The notes beneath the pieces were generated by a model. It worked only from the letters and a program-made list of their open reading frames with translations. It was not told the DNA's origin and made no database searches. Shown here one piece after another: positions 17,890 to 25,724 of a stretch of DNA of 45,737 bases. The position numbers and the translations under genes were made by a program. This DNA comes from Holtiella tumoricola (lineage in GTDB: Bacteria; Bacillota; Clostridia; Lachnospirales; Cellulosilyticaceae), in the NCBI RefSeq assembly GCF_027857615.1, contig NZ_JAQIFT010000021.1, positions 1-45,737 of the forward strand, in the 5' to 3' direction. The stretch's first letter is position 1, and each line of letters starts with the position of its first letter.

Positions 17890-18043
17890 ATCTATGCACT
17901 CCTTTTCTATTATTTCTATATTTTTCACATTAAACACCATCATACACCAGGGTGTTCCCCCCTAGTCAATTCATATTTAAATTTTCTATTTATTTTAAAA
18001 TAATACAGATTAACTCGGATTAGTCATTCTTTCATTTTCTCTA

Positions 18044-18072
18044 TTGACAATTAATTTTTATAAGAGTAGTAT
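18044..18072 (+). promoter_or_regulatory. nhaA promoter
   Basis: TTGACA (18044-18049), a 17-bp spacer and TAGTAT (18067-18072) lie 75 bp upstream of the nhaA ATG. No riboswitch fold was recognised in the leader. Confidence 0.6.
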
Positions 18073-18146
18073 GTCTCACTGATAAACGACGTTGCTTATA
18101 CACTTACAAAATTTACTTGAATTATAGAAATTAGAAAGGGATTCTC

Positions 18147-19355
18147 ATGAAAGATCGTGCAAAAAATTTAATTCATTCTGAAGTATTTCCTGGTGTGCTA
18201 CTTATCTTGGCAACATTGGTATCATTAGTATTAGCTAATGGTCCTTTAGCTATTCCGTATGAGCATCTACTTAGCGAGATAAAATTATTCAATCACTTTG
18301 ACCTACATATGTTCGTTAATGATTTTTTAATGGCCATATTCTTTTTGTTTGTAGGACTTGAAATAAAAGAAGAAATCTTATATGGACACTTATCTAGTCT
18401 GAAAAAAGCTTCTTTTCCTGTAATTGCAGCTCTTGGCGGTGTTATTGTGCCTGCTATTATATTTATGGTATTTAATATAGGAACACCTTTTGAACGTGGT
18501 ATTGGCGTGCCTATATCAACAGATATCGCTTTTGCTATTGGTGTATTTATGTTGTTACAAAACAAATTAAATCCTTCACTCAAAATATTCTTATTATCAT
18601 TAGCAGTCGTTGATGATTTAATCTCTATATTCGTAATAGGTATTGTCTATTCTTCAACCATTCATTATAGCTTTTTCTTTGCAGCACTTATTCTTGTAGG
18701 TCTATTATTTATAATGAATCATATCTTTAAAGTTAATAAAATTACACCTTATTTATTAATAGGATTAGTCATATGGTTCTTAATCTATGCCAGTGGCGTG
18801 CACGCTACAATAAGCGGGGTACTATTAGCTATGACTATTCCTACACATATATTAAAAAAAGAAAAAGAATCCATGTCCCATAAGTTAGAACATATTCTTA
18901 ACCCTATGTGTAATCTATTGATACTACCCCTATTTGCATTAGTTAATACAGCTATACGATTAAGCAGCAATCTTGATTTTAATTCTGCTGGTACATTAGC
19001 ACTCGGTACAATTGTAGCCTTATCAGTGGGTAAGCCTCTGGGTATTATGTTGTTTACTTTTGTTGCTTCTAAGCTAGGCCTAACAGAAAAACCACAAGGT
19101 TCTACTTGGACGTCTATATTCTCAGTTTCTTTACTTGCAGGTATAGGATTCACTATGGCCATATTCGTAGCTGAAATAGCATTTCGCTCTACACCACAAT
19201 TTATTAATATAGCCAAGATATCTATCCTTATAGCTTCTATTCTCTCTATCTTCACCACTTATATAGTTGCTACGTTTACCAGCAAGAAGGAATATAGCAG
19301 CAAGAAAAACCTGCTTACTCAAACCTCTCTTTTGGAATCTAATGAAGCAGCATAA
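18147..19355 (+). CDS. nhaA: NhaA Na+/H+ antiporter
   Basis: This 402-residue, about 12-helix antiporter carries the family's key residues. D126 is in VPISTDIAFAIG, D156-D157 in LAVVDDLISI (the ion-binding pair) and K296 in SVGKPLGI. It exchanges cytoplasmic Na+ for external H+ and is used at high salt or pH. The start at 18147 follows AAAGGG. It has its own promoter and shares a terminator with the diguanylate cyclase gene. It is longer than E. coli NhaA only by a short Ser-rich tail. Confidence 0.96.
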   Translation: MKDRAKNLIHSEVFPGVLLILATLVSLVLANGPLAIPYEHLLSEIKLFNHFDLHMFVNDFLMAIFFLFVGLEIKEEILYGHLSSLKKASFPVIAALGGVIVPAIIFMVFNIGTPFERGIGVPISTDIAFAIGVFMLLQNKLNPSLKIFLLSLAVVDDLISIFVIGIVYSSTIHYSFFFAALILVGLLFIMNHIFKVNKITPYLLIGLVIWFLIYASGVHATISGVLLAMTIPTHILKKEKESMSHKLEHILNPMCNLLILPLFALVNTAIRLSSNLDFNSAGTLALGTIVALSVGKPLGIMLFTFVASKLGLTEKPQGSTWTSIFSVSLLAGIGFTMAIFVAEIAFRSTPQFINIAKISILIASILSIFTTYIVATFTSKKEYSSKKNLLTQTSLLESNEAA

Positions 19356-19366
19356 TATCTTGAACC

Positions 19367-19418
19367 ACAAAAAAACGTATAGCACTAGATCAACGCTCTA
19401 ATGCTATACGTTTTTTGT
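19367..19418. terminator. Bidirectional terminator between nhaA and the diguanylate cyclase gene
   Basis: Long arms starting ACAAAAAAACGTATAGCA and ending in the matching complement flank a short loop. There is an A-run on the left and a T-run on the right, so it serves both convergent genes. Confidence 0.85.
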
Positions 19419-19427
19419 CTCTCTCTA

Positions 19428-21062
19428 TCAGCTCATCGTATCATGAGCTACCTTTTTATCTTTGTACATATTATCATCAGCCTTTTTTAATAGTTCTCGC
19501 AGTGTACATCCTGGATAATCTATATCTAAGGCATATCCACTTGCATAACTTATAGCTACTCTAGAATCTTTTTCATTATATTTTGCTACAGCTTGCGCAA
19601 TATCATGTAAGGCTTGATCTATAGATTGCTTATTTTCCTCTTTGATAACAGCAATAAATTCATCTCCACCATACCGGCCTACAAAATTTCGACTGGCTAT
19701 ATTGCTTCTTACTATATGAGCAAATTCTGCAATTAATAGATCACCTGTTTCGTGTCCGAATAGATCATTGGCTTGCTTGAGTCCATTCAAGTCAAACATA
19801 ATAATTCCAAGTGGCCCTTGTATCACTTCATTTTCTTCTAGTATCTCATTACAACGACTTTTATTAGATAGCCCTGTATGCATATCTATATTGGCTTTTT
19901 GATTGATTTCATTAATGGAGATATAACCCATAGTAATAATATAAATCAAAACTGCTATAAGTGCACATAAAATGCCAGAGGAATTTCCCTGAATATAATA
20001 AACTAACAGATCTAGAATTGCACCTACTGCACATAGTAAAAGACATGCATAGAGTATTTTTGCTTTTTTAGTTATACGTACTTTTTTCCCTTCATAGATA
20101 GCCGCTCCCACAATGGTTACCACAATCACCCCAACGACTATATGGGTAATCCATAGTGTTTCTCGCAAATCTGCAATATTTGTCATTTGCAGTATCATAA
20201 TAATCAGTGCCGCTGTACATGCAAGTACACTAATCCATTCTAATAAACTATAAGATTTCTTTAAAAATTGCTTTTTGATACTTAGCATCCAGGGTGCCAC
20301 ACCCACGGCGAGCATGCTTATAGAAATATAAGATAACACCAGAGGATTTTGAGGAAACATGAGTGAGGCAAAACGTATATCTGTCAGCTTCCAAAGTCCT
20401 ATAGCAAAAGAAAAGATACCCAAATAAGTCAAGTTTGCATTCTCTTTCCCTCTATGTTTATGAAACATGGAAATAATAATAAAAACACTTCCTATTCCTA
20501 TTGCAAGCAGACTTAATACAATCTGTGGGAGATCATTTTTCAACTGATCAAAATATATCCTAAATTTAGAGCCTACATAAAAGTTTACCGATCTATTGCG
20601 AACAACCTCATAAGCCGGCGTAATTGTTACACATATTTCTTTTCCCTCATCCTCTGGATAAAGCGGTATCATAATCCAGTTACTTGCAGTTGTTTTCCCT
20701 ATTTTATTATCATCTCTTAACTTCAGATGATACATCAACTCTCCATCAAAATAAACTTCTACATATTGATGTACGACATAAAATGCCAAGCAATTTTCAC
20801 CTGGCGAAATGGCTCCTTGTACCCATCTATACTCCCTCTTCATCCCTAGAGGGGTATCTTCTGCTATCACCATACGACTTTCGGTCTCTTGCATAACTGC
20901 ATAGTCAGCATTAGACCTTGCCATATATACCTCTATATTTTGAGAAATTGATATACCTATTAAAAAAAGCACTGTGATCCCTATCACCGTAGCATAAAGT
21001 ACTCTGGCGATCTTATCTGGTCCCACTTTACCTATCTTTCCATTCAGCCCTTTTCTTTTCAT
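19428..21062 (-). CDS. Membrane diguanylate cyclase with extracytoplasmic sensor
   Basis: This 544-residue protein has an N-terminal membrane helix (about 22-40), an external beta-rich sensor domain (about 45-180), seven or eight membrane helices (about 180-380) and a GGDEF domain (about 390-544) with GRYGGDEFIAVI (GGDEF at 465-469). The layout matches 7TMR-DISM-type sensors. It makes cyclic di-GMP. The RxxD inhibition site is not seen (the residues before GGDEF are ASRNFVGRY), so feedback inhibition by product is likely lost. Confidence 0.92.
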   Translation of the reverse strand: MKRKGLNGKIGKVGPDKIARVLYATVIGITVLFLIGISISQNIEVYMARSNADYAVMQETESRMVIAEDTPLGMKREYRWVQGAISPGENCLAFYVVHQYVEVYFDGELMYHLKLRDDNKIGKTTASNWIMIPLYPEDEGKEICVTITPAYEVVRNRSVNFYVGSKFRIYFDQLKNDLPQIVLSLLAIGIGSVFIIISMFHKHRGKENANLTYLGIFSFAIGLWKLTDIRFASLMFPQNPLVLSYISISMLAVGVAPWMLSIKKQFLKKSYSLLEWISVLACTAALIIMILQMTNIADLRETLWITHIVVGVIVVTIVGAAIYEGKKVRITKKAKILYACLLLCAVGAILDLLVYYIQGNSSGILCALIAVLIYIITMGYISINEINQKANIDMHTGLSNKSRCNEILEENEVIQGPLGIIMFDLNGLKQANDLFGHETGDLLIAEFAHIVRSNIASRNFVGRYGGDEFIAVIKEENKQSIDQALHDIAQAVAKYNEKDSRVAISYASGYALDIDYPGCTLRELLKKADDNMYKDKKVAHDTMS

Positions 21063-21248
21063 GGTTTTAGTTATATGTATACCTTTCTATATTAGTACAA
21101 TTTTTTCTCTTCTATTTTATCAGAAATTTTTTAAAAAGCAACTAAGCTCCAACAAGATATATCAACATAAAAGAACCTATTCTGAGCTACAGAAAATTTA
21201 CTCAGGTAAATCAAAATAGATGTCATATTATTTTAAAAGATGCAAAAA

Positions 21249-21284
21249 AATACCCATACTCCAATATTTTAGAGTATAGGTATT
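21249..21284 (-). terminator. Terminator of the arsenic operon
   Basis: On the minus strand AATACCTATACTC pairs with GAGTATGGGTATT (one wobble) and is followed by a T-run, directly after arsC. It ends the arsR-D-A-acr3-arsC transcript. Confidence 0.8.
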
Positions 21285-21288
21285 CTCA

Positions 21289-21702
21289 TTAGATTAATAT
21301 TTCATTATTAGAGAGTCGTTCTCTAAGATCAATTACTTTTTCTTCTATAAGTTTGGCTGTCTTGATGAATTCTTCATCAGTTTTTCCTGATGGATCTTCA
21401 AGTCCCCAATCCTCTCTATATCTAGATGGCAATGATGGACACGCCACATTACACCCCATAGTAATAACTACATCTACTTCAGGAATATCATTTAGCAATT
21501 TACTTTTTTGTGTCTCATTCATATCGATATTGTGTAAATCCTTAATAATTCTTACAGCATCTTGATTAATTTGTGGGCGTAATTCTGTCCCTGCTGAATA
21601 ACTTTCAAATGTATCTGAAGCAAGGTGTTTTCCTAGTGCCTCTGCCATTTGAGATCTACAAGAATTATGAACACATATAAATGCAACTTTTACTTTACTC
21701 AT
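21289..21702 (-). CDS. arsC: Arsenate reductase ArsC (low-molecular-weight phosphatase type)
   Basis: This 137-residue protein has the P-loop FICVHNSCRSQMAEAL, with the nucleophile Cys at about 10, and the second cysteines in VITMGCNVACPSLP. It reduces arsenate to arsenite with electrons from a thioredoxin-like partner. The spacing between the resolving cysteines is C-x3-C, shorter than the C-x6-C of S. aureus ArsC. Its ATG overlaps the acr3 stop codon by one base (TAATG), so translation is coupled. Confidence 0.95.
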   Translation of the reverse strand: MSKVKVAFICVHNSCRSQMAEALGKHLASDTFESYSAGTELRPQINQDAVRIIKDLHNIDMNETQKSKLLNDIPEVDVVITMGCNVACPSLPSRYREDWGLEDPSGKTDEEFIKTAKLIEEKVIDLRERLSNNEILI

Positions 21703-22772
21703 TAGTTTATATTCTCCTCTTTATCAAACCATCCTCTGGTATTGTTTGCAATTTTAACTAAAATTAACATAACAGGTACTTCTACAAGTACCCCTACAAT
21801 AGTAGCTAGTGCTACTGGTGACTGAGCACCAAATACAGCTATAGCTACGGCTACGGCTAATTCAAAGAAATTACTTGCTCCTATCATTCCTGCTGGTGCC
21901 GCAACACTATGCTCTAACTTCCATACTTTGGCCCAACCATAGGCAATAAAGAATATAAGGAATGTCTGAATAATTAATGGGATTGCAATTAATACAATGT
22001 GAAGTGGATTGCCTAATATCACATCGCCTTGGAATGAGAAGATAATAGTAAGTGTCAATAATAAGCCTATTATCGTTACATTGCTAAATTTTTTAATAAA
22101 AACATTCTCTAAGTAATCTTCACCCTTATGCTTAATCACTAAGTGTCTTGTAATCATACCTCCTGCAAGTGGAATGACTACGAATAATACAACTGATAAG
22201 AAGAGCGTTGCCCATGGAATGCTGATTCCTCCTATCCCAAGTAAAAATCCTACAATAGGCACAAATGCTATTAAAATGATGAGGTCATTTGTAGCTACCT
22301 GTACAAGTGTATAAGCCGGGTTACCTTTCGTTAAATGACTCCATACAAAGACCATAGCTGTACATGGTGCTGCTCCTAGAAGAACCGCTCCTGCTAAGTA
22401 ATCTCTTGCTAAATCTGGTGGTATAGCACCTTTAAAAATAACATAAAGGAATATAAAAGCAATACCATACATAGTGAAAGGTTTAATAAGCCAGTTAGTC
22501 ACCCATGTCACTACAAGTCCCTTAGGATTCTTCCCTACATTTACAATACTCTTAAAATCAACCTTGAGCATCATCGGATAAATCATTAACCAAATTAAAA
22601 TTGCAATTGGAATAGATACATTGGCATACTCCATCTTATTCAAAAATTCTGGTATAATTGGTAAAAACTTAGAAATAAGCACACCTACTACCATACATAG
22701 AATAACCCATATCGTAAGATACTTCTCAAAAAATCCAATTCCCTCCGTTTTATTCTTTTTATCAGTACTCAT
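21702..22772 (-). CDS. acr3: ACR3-family arsenite efflux permease
   Basis: This 356-residue permease has ten hydrophobic helices. It contains GAAPCTAMVFVWS, the conserved thiol-bearing helix of ACR3, and GASNFFELAVAVAIAVFGA. It exports arsenite from the cytoplasm, probably with ATP supplied through ArsA in this operon or by the proton motive force. It has an AGGAGGGG site and starts within the tail of a broken phosphoesterase frame. Confidence 0.95.
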   Translation of the reverse strand: MSTDKKNKTEGIGFFEKYLTIWVILCMVVGVLISKFLPIIPEFLNKMEYANVSIPIAILIWLMIYPMMLKVDFKSIVNVGKNPKGLVVTWVTNWLIKPFTMYGIAFIFLYVIFKGAIPPDLARDYLAGAVLLGAAPCTAMVFVWSHLTKGNPAYTLVQVATNDLIILIAFVPIVGFLLGIGGISIPWATLFLSVVLFVVIPLAGGMITRHLVIKHKGEDYLENVFIKKFSNVTIIGLLLTLTIIFSFQGDVILGNPLHIVLIAIPLIIQTFLIFFIAYGWAKVWKLEHSVAAPAGMIGASNFFELAVAVAIAVFGAQSPVALATIVGVLVEVPVMLILVKIANNTRGWFDKEENIN

Positions 22773-23017
22773 TTTTCCCCCTCCTAGTCTTAAAATCCTT
22801 GTTTATTTCATCTAATGCTTTCGAAGATTCATAGAGATACTCATTGATACTTCTAGGACTACCATGAACTACCACAATTTCTGATGCACCATGTTTAAAA
22901 TTTAAAGATTGTGGCAGTTCTCTAAGGTATGACCTATTTTCTCTCTCTAATATCTTCTAAAACACTCCTTAGTGCATCAATATTGCTATAAATATCTCCT
23001 ATTACTGTAAATCTCAT
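22762..23017 (-). pseudogene. Degraded metallophosphoesterase inside the arsenic operon
   Basis: Minus-strand ATG at 23017 (MRFTVIGDIYSNIDALRS...) begins like a YfcE/MPE-type phosphodiesterase (usual start: M-K-I-A-V-I-S-D-I-H-G-N) but stops after 27 residues. After a deletion and a frame change the sequence resumes as SEIVVVHGSPRSINEYLYE, which matches the later HGSPR...NEYL motif of the same family. The middle, about half of a normal 230-residue enzyme, is gone. The remnant fills the gap between arsA and acr3 and its frame runs across the acr3 start. Confidence 0.75.
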
Positions 23018-23042
23018 ATATTATTCCTCTGTGTCTTTATCC

Positions 23043-24779
23043 CTACTTTAATAAACTTAATAACTTTTCATTCTTAATATCATCCATTTTCCAATCTATA
23101 ATAGCAAAGTTTCCATTTGAAATCTCATTGACTTTATTAATCCATGCAACCTCATGACTTGCCTTCGCTTTCAAGACTGTATTTGTTGTATGGGTAGCAT
23201 ACAAACTTGAGTTAATCACCCACCAATTGCTGTAAATATTAGCTCTTTTTAAATCAGTTTCTAAACGTAGTGCTTCATAAACAGGAGTTGCCTCCGCCAA
23301 CGTCACAATAATAACCTCTGTATGCTCCTTATTACGAAGCTTAGGTAACAATTGTTTAACTGATTCTGGGATATCCCCCTGTGAACGTTTAATCTCTTTA
23401 TGGTAGCTCTGAGTAGAATCAAGCAAGAGTAATGTATGACCTGTAGGGGCTGTATCAATAACAACTACTTCATTTTCAGATCGTTCAACAATCTGAGCAA
23501 AAGCCCTAAATATAGCAATTTCTTGAGTACAAGGAGACCTTAGATCCTCTTCAATATACTCTATATCTTCTTCACTCATTGTCTCACGAGCCTTACTGAG
23601 CACTTCTTTTTTGTACTTTGCCAGTTCTTCTTTTTCATCTATTCTACTAAGTGTAATGTCCTTATTATCTTGTAATACAAATTTCAAATGGGCAGCAGGG
23701 TCTGTTGTTGTTAGATGAACTTTTTTACCTTTTTGTGCTAATCCTAGTGCAATAGCAGCAGCAATCGTCGTCTTTCCAACTCCACCTTTTCCCATAGTAA
23801 AAATAACTTTTTTATTGGAAGTCGCTAAATCTTCTACGATATCTTTTAAGCCGAGCATATCCTTAACTTGTAATGCTTCTGTTCCAAACTTAATATGCTC
23901 ATCTGTTAGAAGTGCTCTTACATTCTCAATACCAGTTACATTATACGGTCTTAGAGGAATTTCAAATCTATTAAGTTTTCTTAAATCTTTTGGCATATCA
24001 TTTAAGGCTTTTTGTTGTTTTGATGCAATGTGTCTTGAAAGTGAATCATTTGCTTTCTGTAAGACCCCATTTATAATGAGTATCTGATTATTAACACCTA
24101 TCTCTTTCAATTCCCTAGAAGCTCTTTCAGCTTCTTTTAAAGGGGTATCCTCAGGTCTTGCTACTAAAACAAGTGTAGTTCTTTGTGGATTTGCAAGTGT
24201 TTCTACTGCCCGCTTATACACTTCTTTTTTACTTTCTAGTCCTGCTAATTGACCAAGACAAGATGCTCCATGTGTATTCTCACTAATAAAGTTACTCCAA
24301 GCCGCTGGAAGTTGTAGCATCCTAAGAGTATGGCCTGTAGGAGCTGTATCAAATAAGATATGGTCAAATTCCTTCTCCACTTTTTCATCTGTAATGAAAT
24401 TAGAAAACTCATTAAAAGCAGCTATTTCAACAGTACAAGACCCAGAAAGTTGTTCCTCCATATTGATAATAACAGATTCAGGAAGCTTCTCCTTATAAGG
24501 TGCTATAACACTGTCACGGTACTCTTTTGCAGCATCTTCAGGATTAAAATTAGCTACAATAAGATTTGGCACCTCTTTAATAGGCGTCCCTTTATTATCC
24601 AGATCCGTAGAAAAAACATCTTGTAAATTAGATGCTGGATCTGTGCTCACAAGCATAATCTTCTTTCCTTGATCTGCTAAACGAATAGCAGTAGCACAAG
24701 CTGTAGAAGTTTTACCAACTCCACCTTTTCCCGTAAAAAATAGGTACTTTGTAAGCTTAAGGCCATTAGGATCAAACAT
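23043..24779 (-). CDS. arsA: Arsenite-translocating ATPase ArsA, two-domain
   Basis: This protein has 578 residues from the ATG at 24779, chosen because arsD ends one base upstream; a longer frame to 24845 would overlap arsD by 65 bp. Two homologous halves carry the P-loops GKGGVGKTS (about residue 16) and GKGGVGKTT (about 330), each followed by DTAPTGHTL. Cysteines in SCTVEIAAFNEF and PCTQEIAIFRAF, with ASCLGQLAG, correspond to the three metal-site cysteines of E. coli ArsA (C113, C422, C172). It couples ATP hydrolysis to arsenite efflux via the permease and receives arsenite from ArsD. Confidence 0.95.
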   Translation of the reverse strand: MFDPNGLKLTKYLFFTGKGGVGKTSTACATAIRLADQGKKIMLVSTDPASNLQDVFSTDLDNKGTPIKEVPNLIVANFNPEDAAKEYRDSVIAPYKEKLPESVIINMEEQLSGSCTVEIAAFNEFSNFITDEKVEKEFDHILFDTAPTGHTLRMLQLPAAWSNFISENTHGASCLGQLAGLESKKEVYKRAVETLANPQRTTLVLVARPEDTPLKEAERASRELKEIGVNNQILIINGVLQKANDSLSRHIASKQQKALNDMPKDLRKLNRFEIPLRPYNVTGIENVRALLTDEHIKFGTEALQVKDMLGLKDIVEDLATSNKKVIFTMGKGGVGKTTIAAAIALGLAQKGKKVHLTTTDPAAHLKFVLQDNKDITLSRIDEKEELAKYKKEVLSKARETMSEEDIEYIEEDLRSPCTQEIAIFRAFAQIVERSENEVVVIDTAPTGHTLLLLDSTQSYHKEIKRSQGDIPESVKQLLPKLRNKEHTEVIIVTLAEATPVYEALRLETDLKRANIYSNWWVINSSLYATHTTNTVLKAKASHEVAWINKVNEISNGNFAIIDWKMDDIKNEKLLSLLK

Positions 24780-24780
24780 T

Positions 24781-25167
24781 TTAACAACCCCCACCTTTAC
24801 AATTGCATCCTTTAGATGCTTTTTGTACAGTAGCTTTTTTGACAACTGGTGCTAGATAGCTTTCAGGGACTCCTAAGTAATGGCTAAACTCTTCATTAGA
24901 TAAATATCCCCCCATTTTAATCACTTCATCTCCTATTAAAGTTGCTGGTAAAACGCTTACTCCATATTGGTTTAAAAGGTGATTAATGGTTTGGTTGTGT
25001 ATAAAAGCTTCTGGATTATGGCTTAAATTGTAACGTTCTATATTAATGCCATTTTGTTTCAAATTACTTAATACCGTTGAAACTCTTAAAAGTTCAGGAT
25101 CCACTCCTGGCCCACATAACCCAGTTGAACAACACATTGTAGGATCAAAAATAATCATTTTTTTCAT
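24781..25167 (-). CDS. arsD: Arsenic metallochaperone ArsD
   Basis: This protein has 128 residues from the ATG at 25167, placed 7 bp after AGGAGG; the longer frame to 25191 overlaps arsR. MIIFDPTMCCSTGLCGPGVDPELLR carries the Cys-Cys...Cys arsenite site (C12, C13 and C18 in E. coli numbering), and the tail ends KGCNCKGGGC with three more cysteines. ArsD delivers arsenite to ArsA. It is the second gene of the operon and its stop is next to the arsA start. Confidence 0.95.
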   Translation of the reverse strand: MKKMIIFDPTMCCSTGLCGPGVDPELLRVSTVLSNLKQNGINIERYNLSHNPEAFIHNQTINHLLNQYGVSVLPATLIGDEVIKMGGYLSNEEFSHYLGVPESYLAPVVKKATVQKASKGCNCKGGGC

Positions 25168-25181
25168 TTTACTGCCTCCTA

Positions 25182-25514
25182 TTATTTGCATTCAGTATTC
25201 TTTTCATGATTACAGCTTTTACATATACAATCTTCAGTAGGTGTTATAATTTGCATAAGAGCTAAAATACTTCTATTTGCTTGTGCAATATCTAGTGAAT
25301 ATTTAGTCCAAGTGCCTTCTTTTCTACTCGTAACAAGACCACACTCCATTAATATTTTCATATGATGCGAAAGTGTAGGCTGTGTAAAATCAAACTTCTC
25401 CAAAATCGTGCAAGCACACTCTTCCCCACAAGAAAGAATGTCTATAATCTTAAGTCTATTAGGATCTGCTAATGCTTTAAGTATCTTAGAACTTTCTTCG
25501 TAATTTTGATTCAT
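25182..25514 (-). CDS. arsR: ArsR/SmtB-family arsenic repressor
   Basis: This 110-residue winged-helix repressor has the arsenite site in CGEECACTILEKF (the CxC pair of the ArsR type, like CVC in R773 ArsR) and the HTH FTQPTLSHHMKILMECGLVTSRKEGTWTKY. The tail has extra cysteines (CICKSC...C). Arsenite binding releases it from DNA. It is the first gene of the operon, and the promoter carries three box-like palindromes (25535-25644). Its stop is next to arsD. Confidence 0.95.
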   Translation of the reverse strand: MNQNYEESSKILKALADPNRLKIIDILSCGEECACTILEKFDFTQPTLSHHMKILMECGLVTSRKEGTWTKYSLDIAQANRSILALMQIITPTEDCICKSCNHEKNTECK

Positions 25515-25534
25515 ACTTACCTCCTTTTAAAACA

Positions 25535-25644
25535 TATATAGATAATCTTCTATATACAATTATAGATATACATCTATATAAATACAAGTTTTATTTTGAT
25601 TTTATATAGTTCTATTAACAGTATATATCAATAATCATCTATAT
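25535..25644 (-). promoter_or_regulatory. arsR promoter and three ArsR boxes
   Basis: Three imperfect palindromes of consensus ATAGATrATyATCTAT lie at 25535-25556, 25561-25578 and 25625-25644. On the minus strand TTGTAT (25587-25582), 17 bp and TATAAT (25564-25559) form a promoter whose -10 and spacer are covered by the middle box. ArsR bound here blocks transcription of arsR-D-A-acr3-C. Confidence 0.75.
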
Positions 25645-25693
25645 ATACCTAGTTTATTCTATTTATTTCAAGCTGTGAATGTCCTCAAAAAAA

Positions 25694-25717
25694 ATATGCC
25701 ATCTAGAGATGGCATAT
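25694..25717 (-). terminator. Terminator of gshAB
   Basis: A perfect palindromic stem ATATGCCATCT/AGATGGCATAT follows the gshAB stop. There is an A-run on the plus-strand left side, hence a T-run for the minus strand. Confidence 0.8.
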
Positions 25718-25724
25718 ACTCATT

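Noticed and set aside
17890..17943. ATG at 17943 as the FUSC start
   Set aside because: The nearest G-rich tract is 13 bp away, whereas the TTG at 17889 sits 9 bp after a clean AAGGAG; both are possible but the TTG is preferred.
18050..18146. A riboswitch in the nhaA leader
   Set aside because: The leader is short and AT-rich with no stable conserved-looking fold.
18785..19258. A 157-residue open frame on the minus strand inside nhaA
   Set aside because: It is antisense to a well-conserved antiporter and has the composition of a shadow frame.
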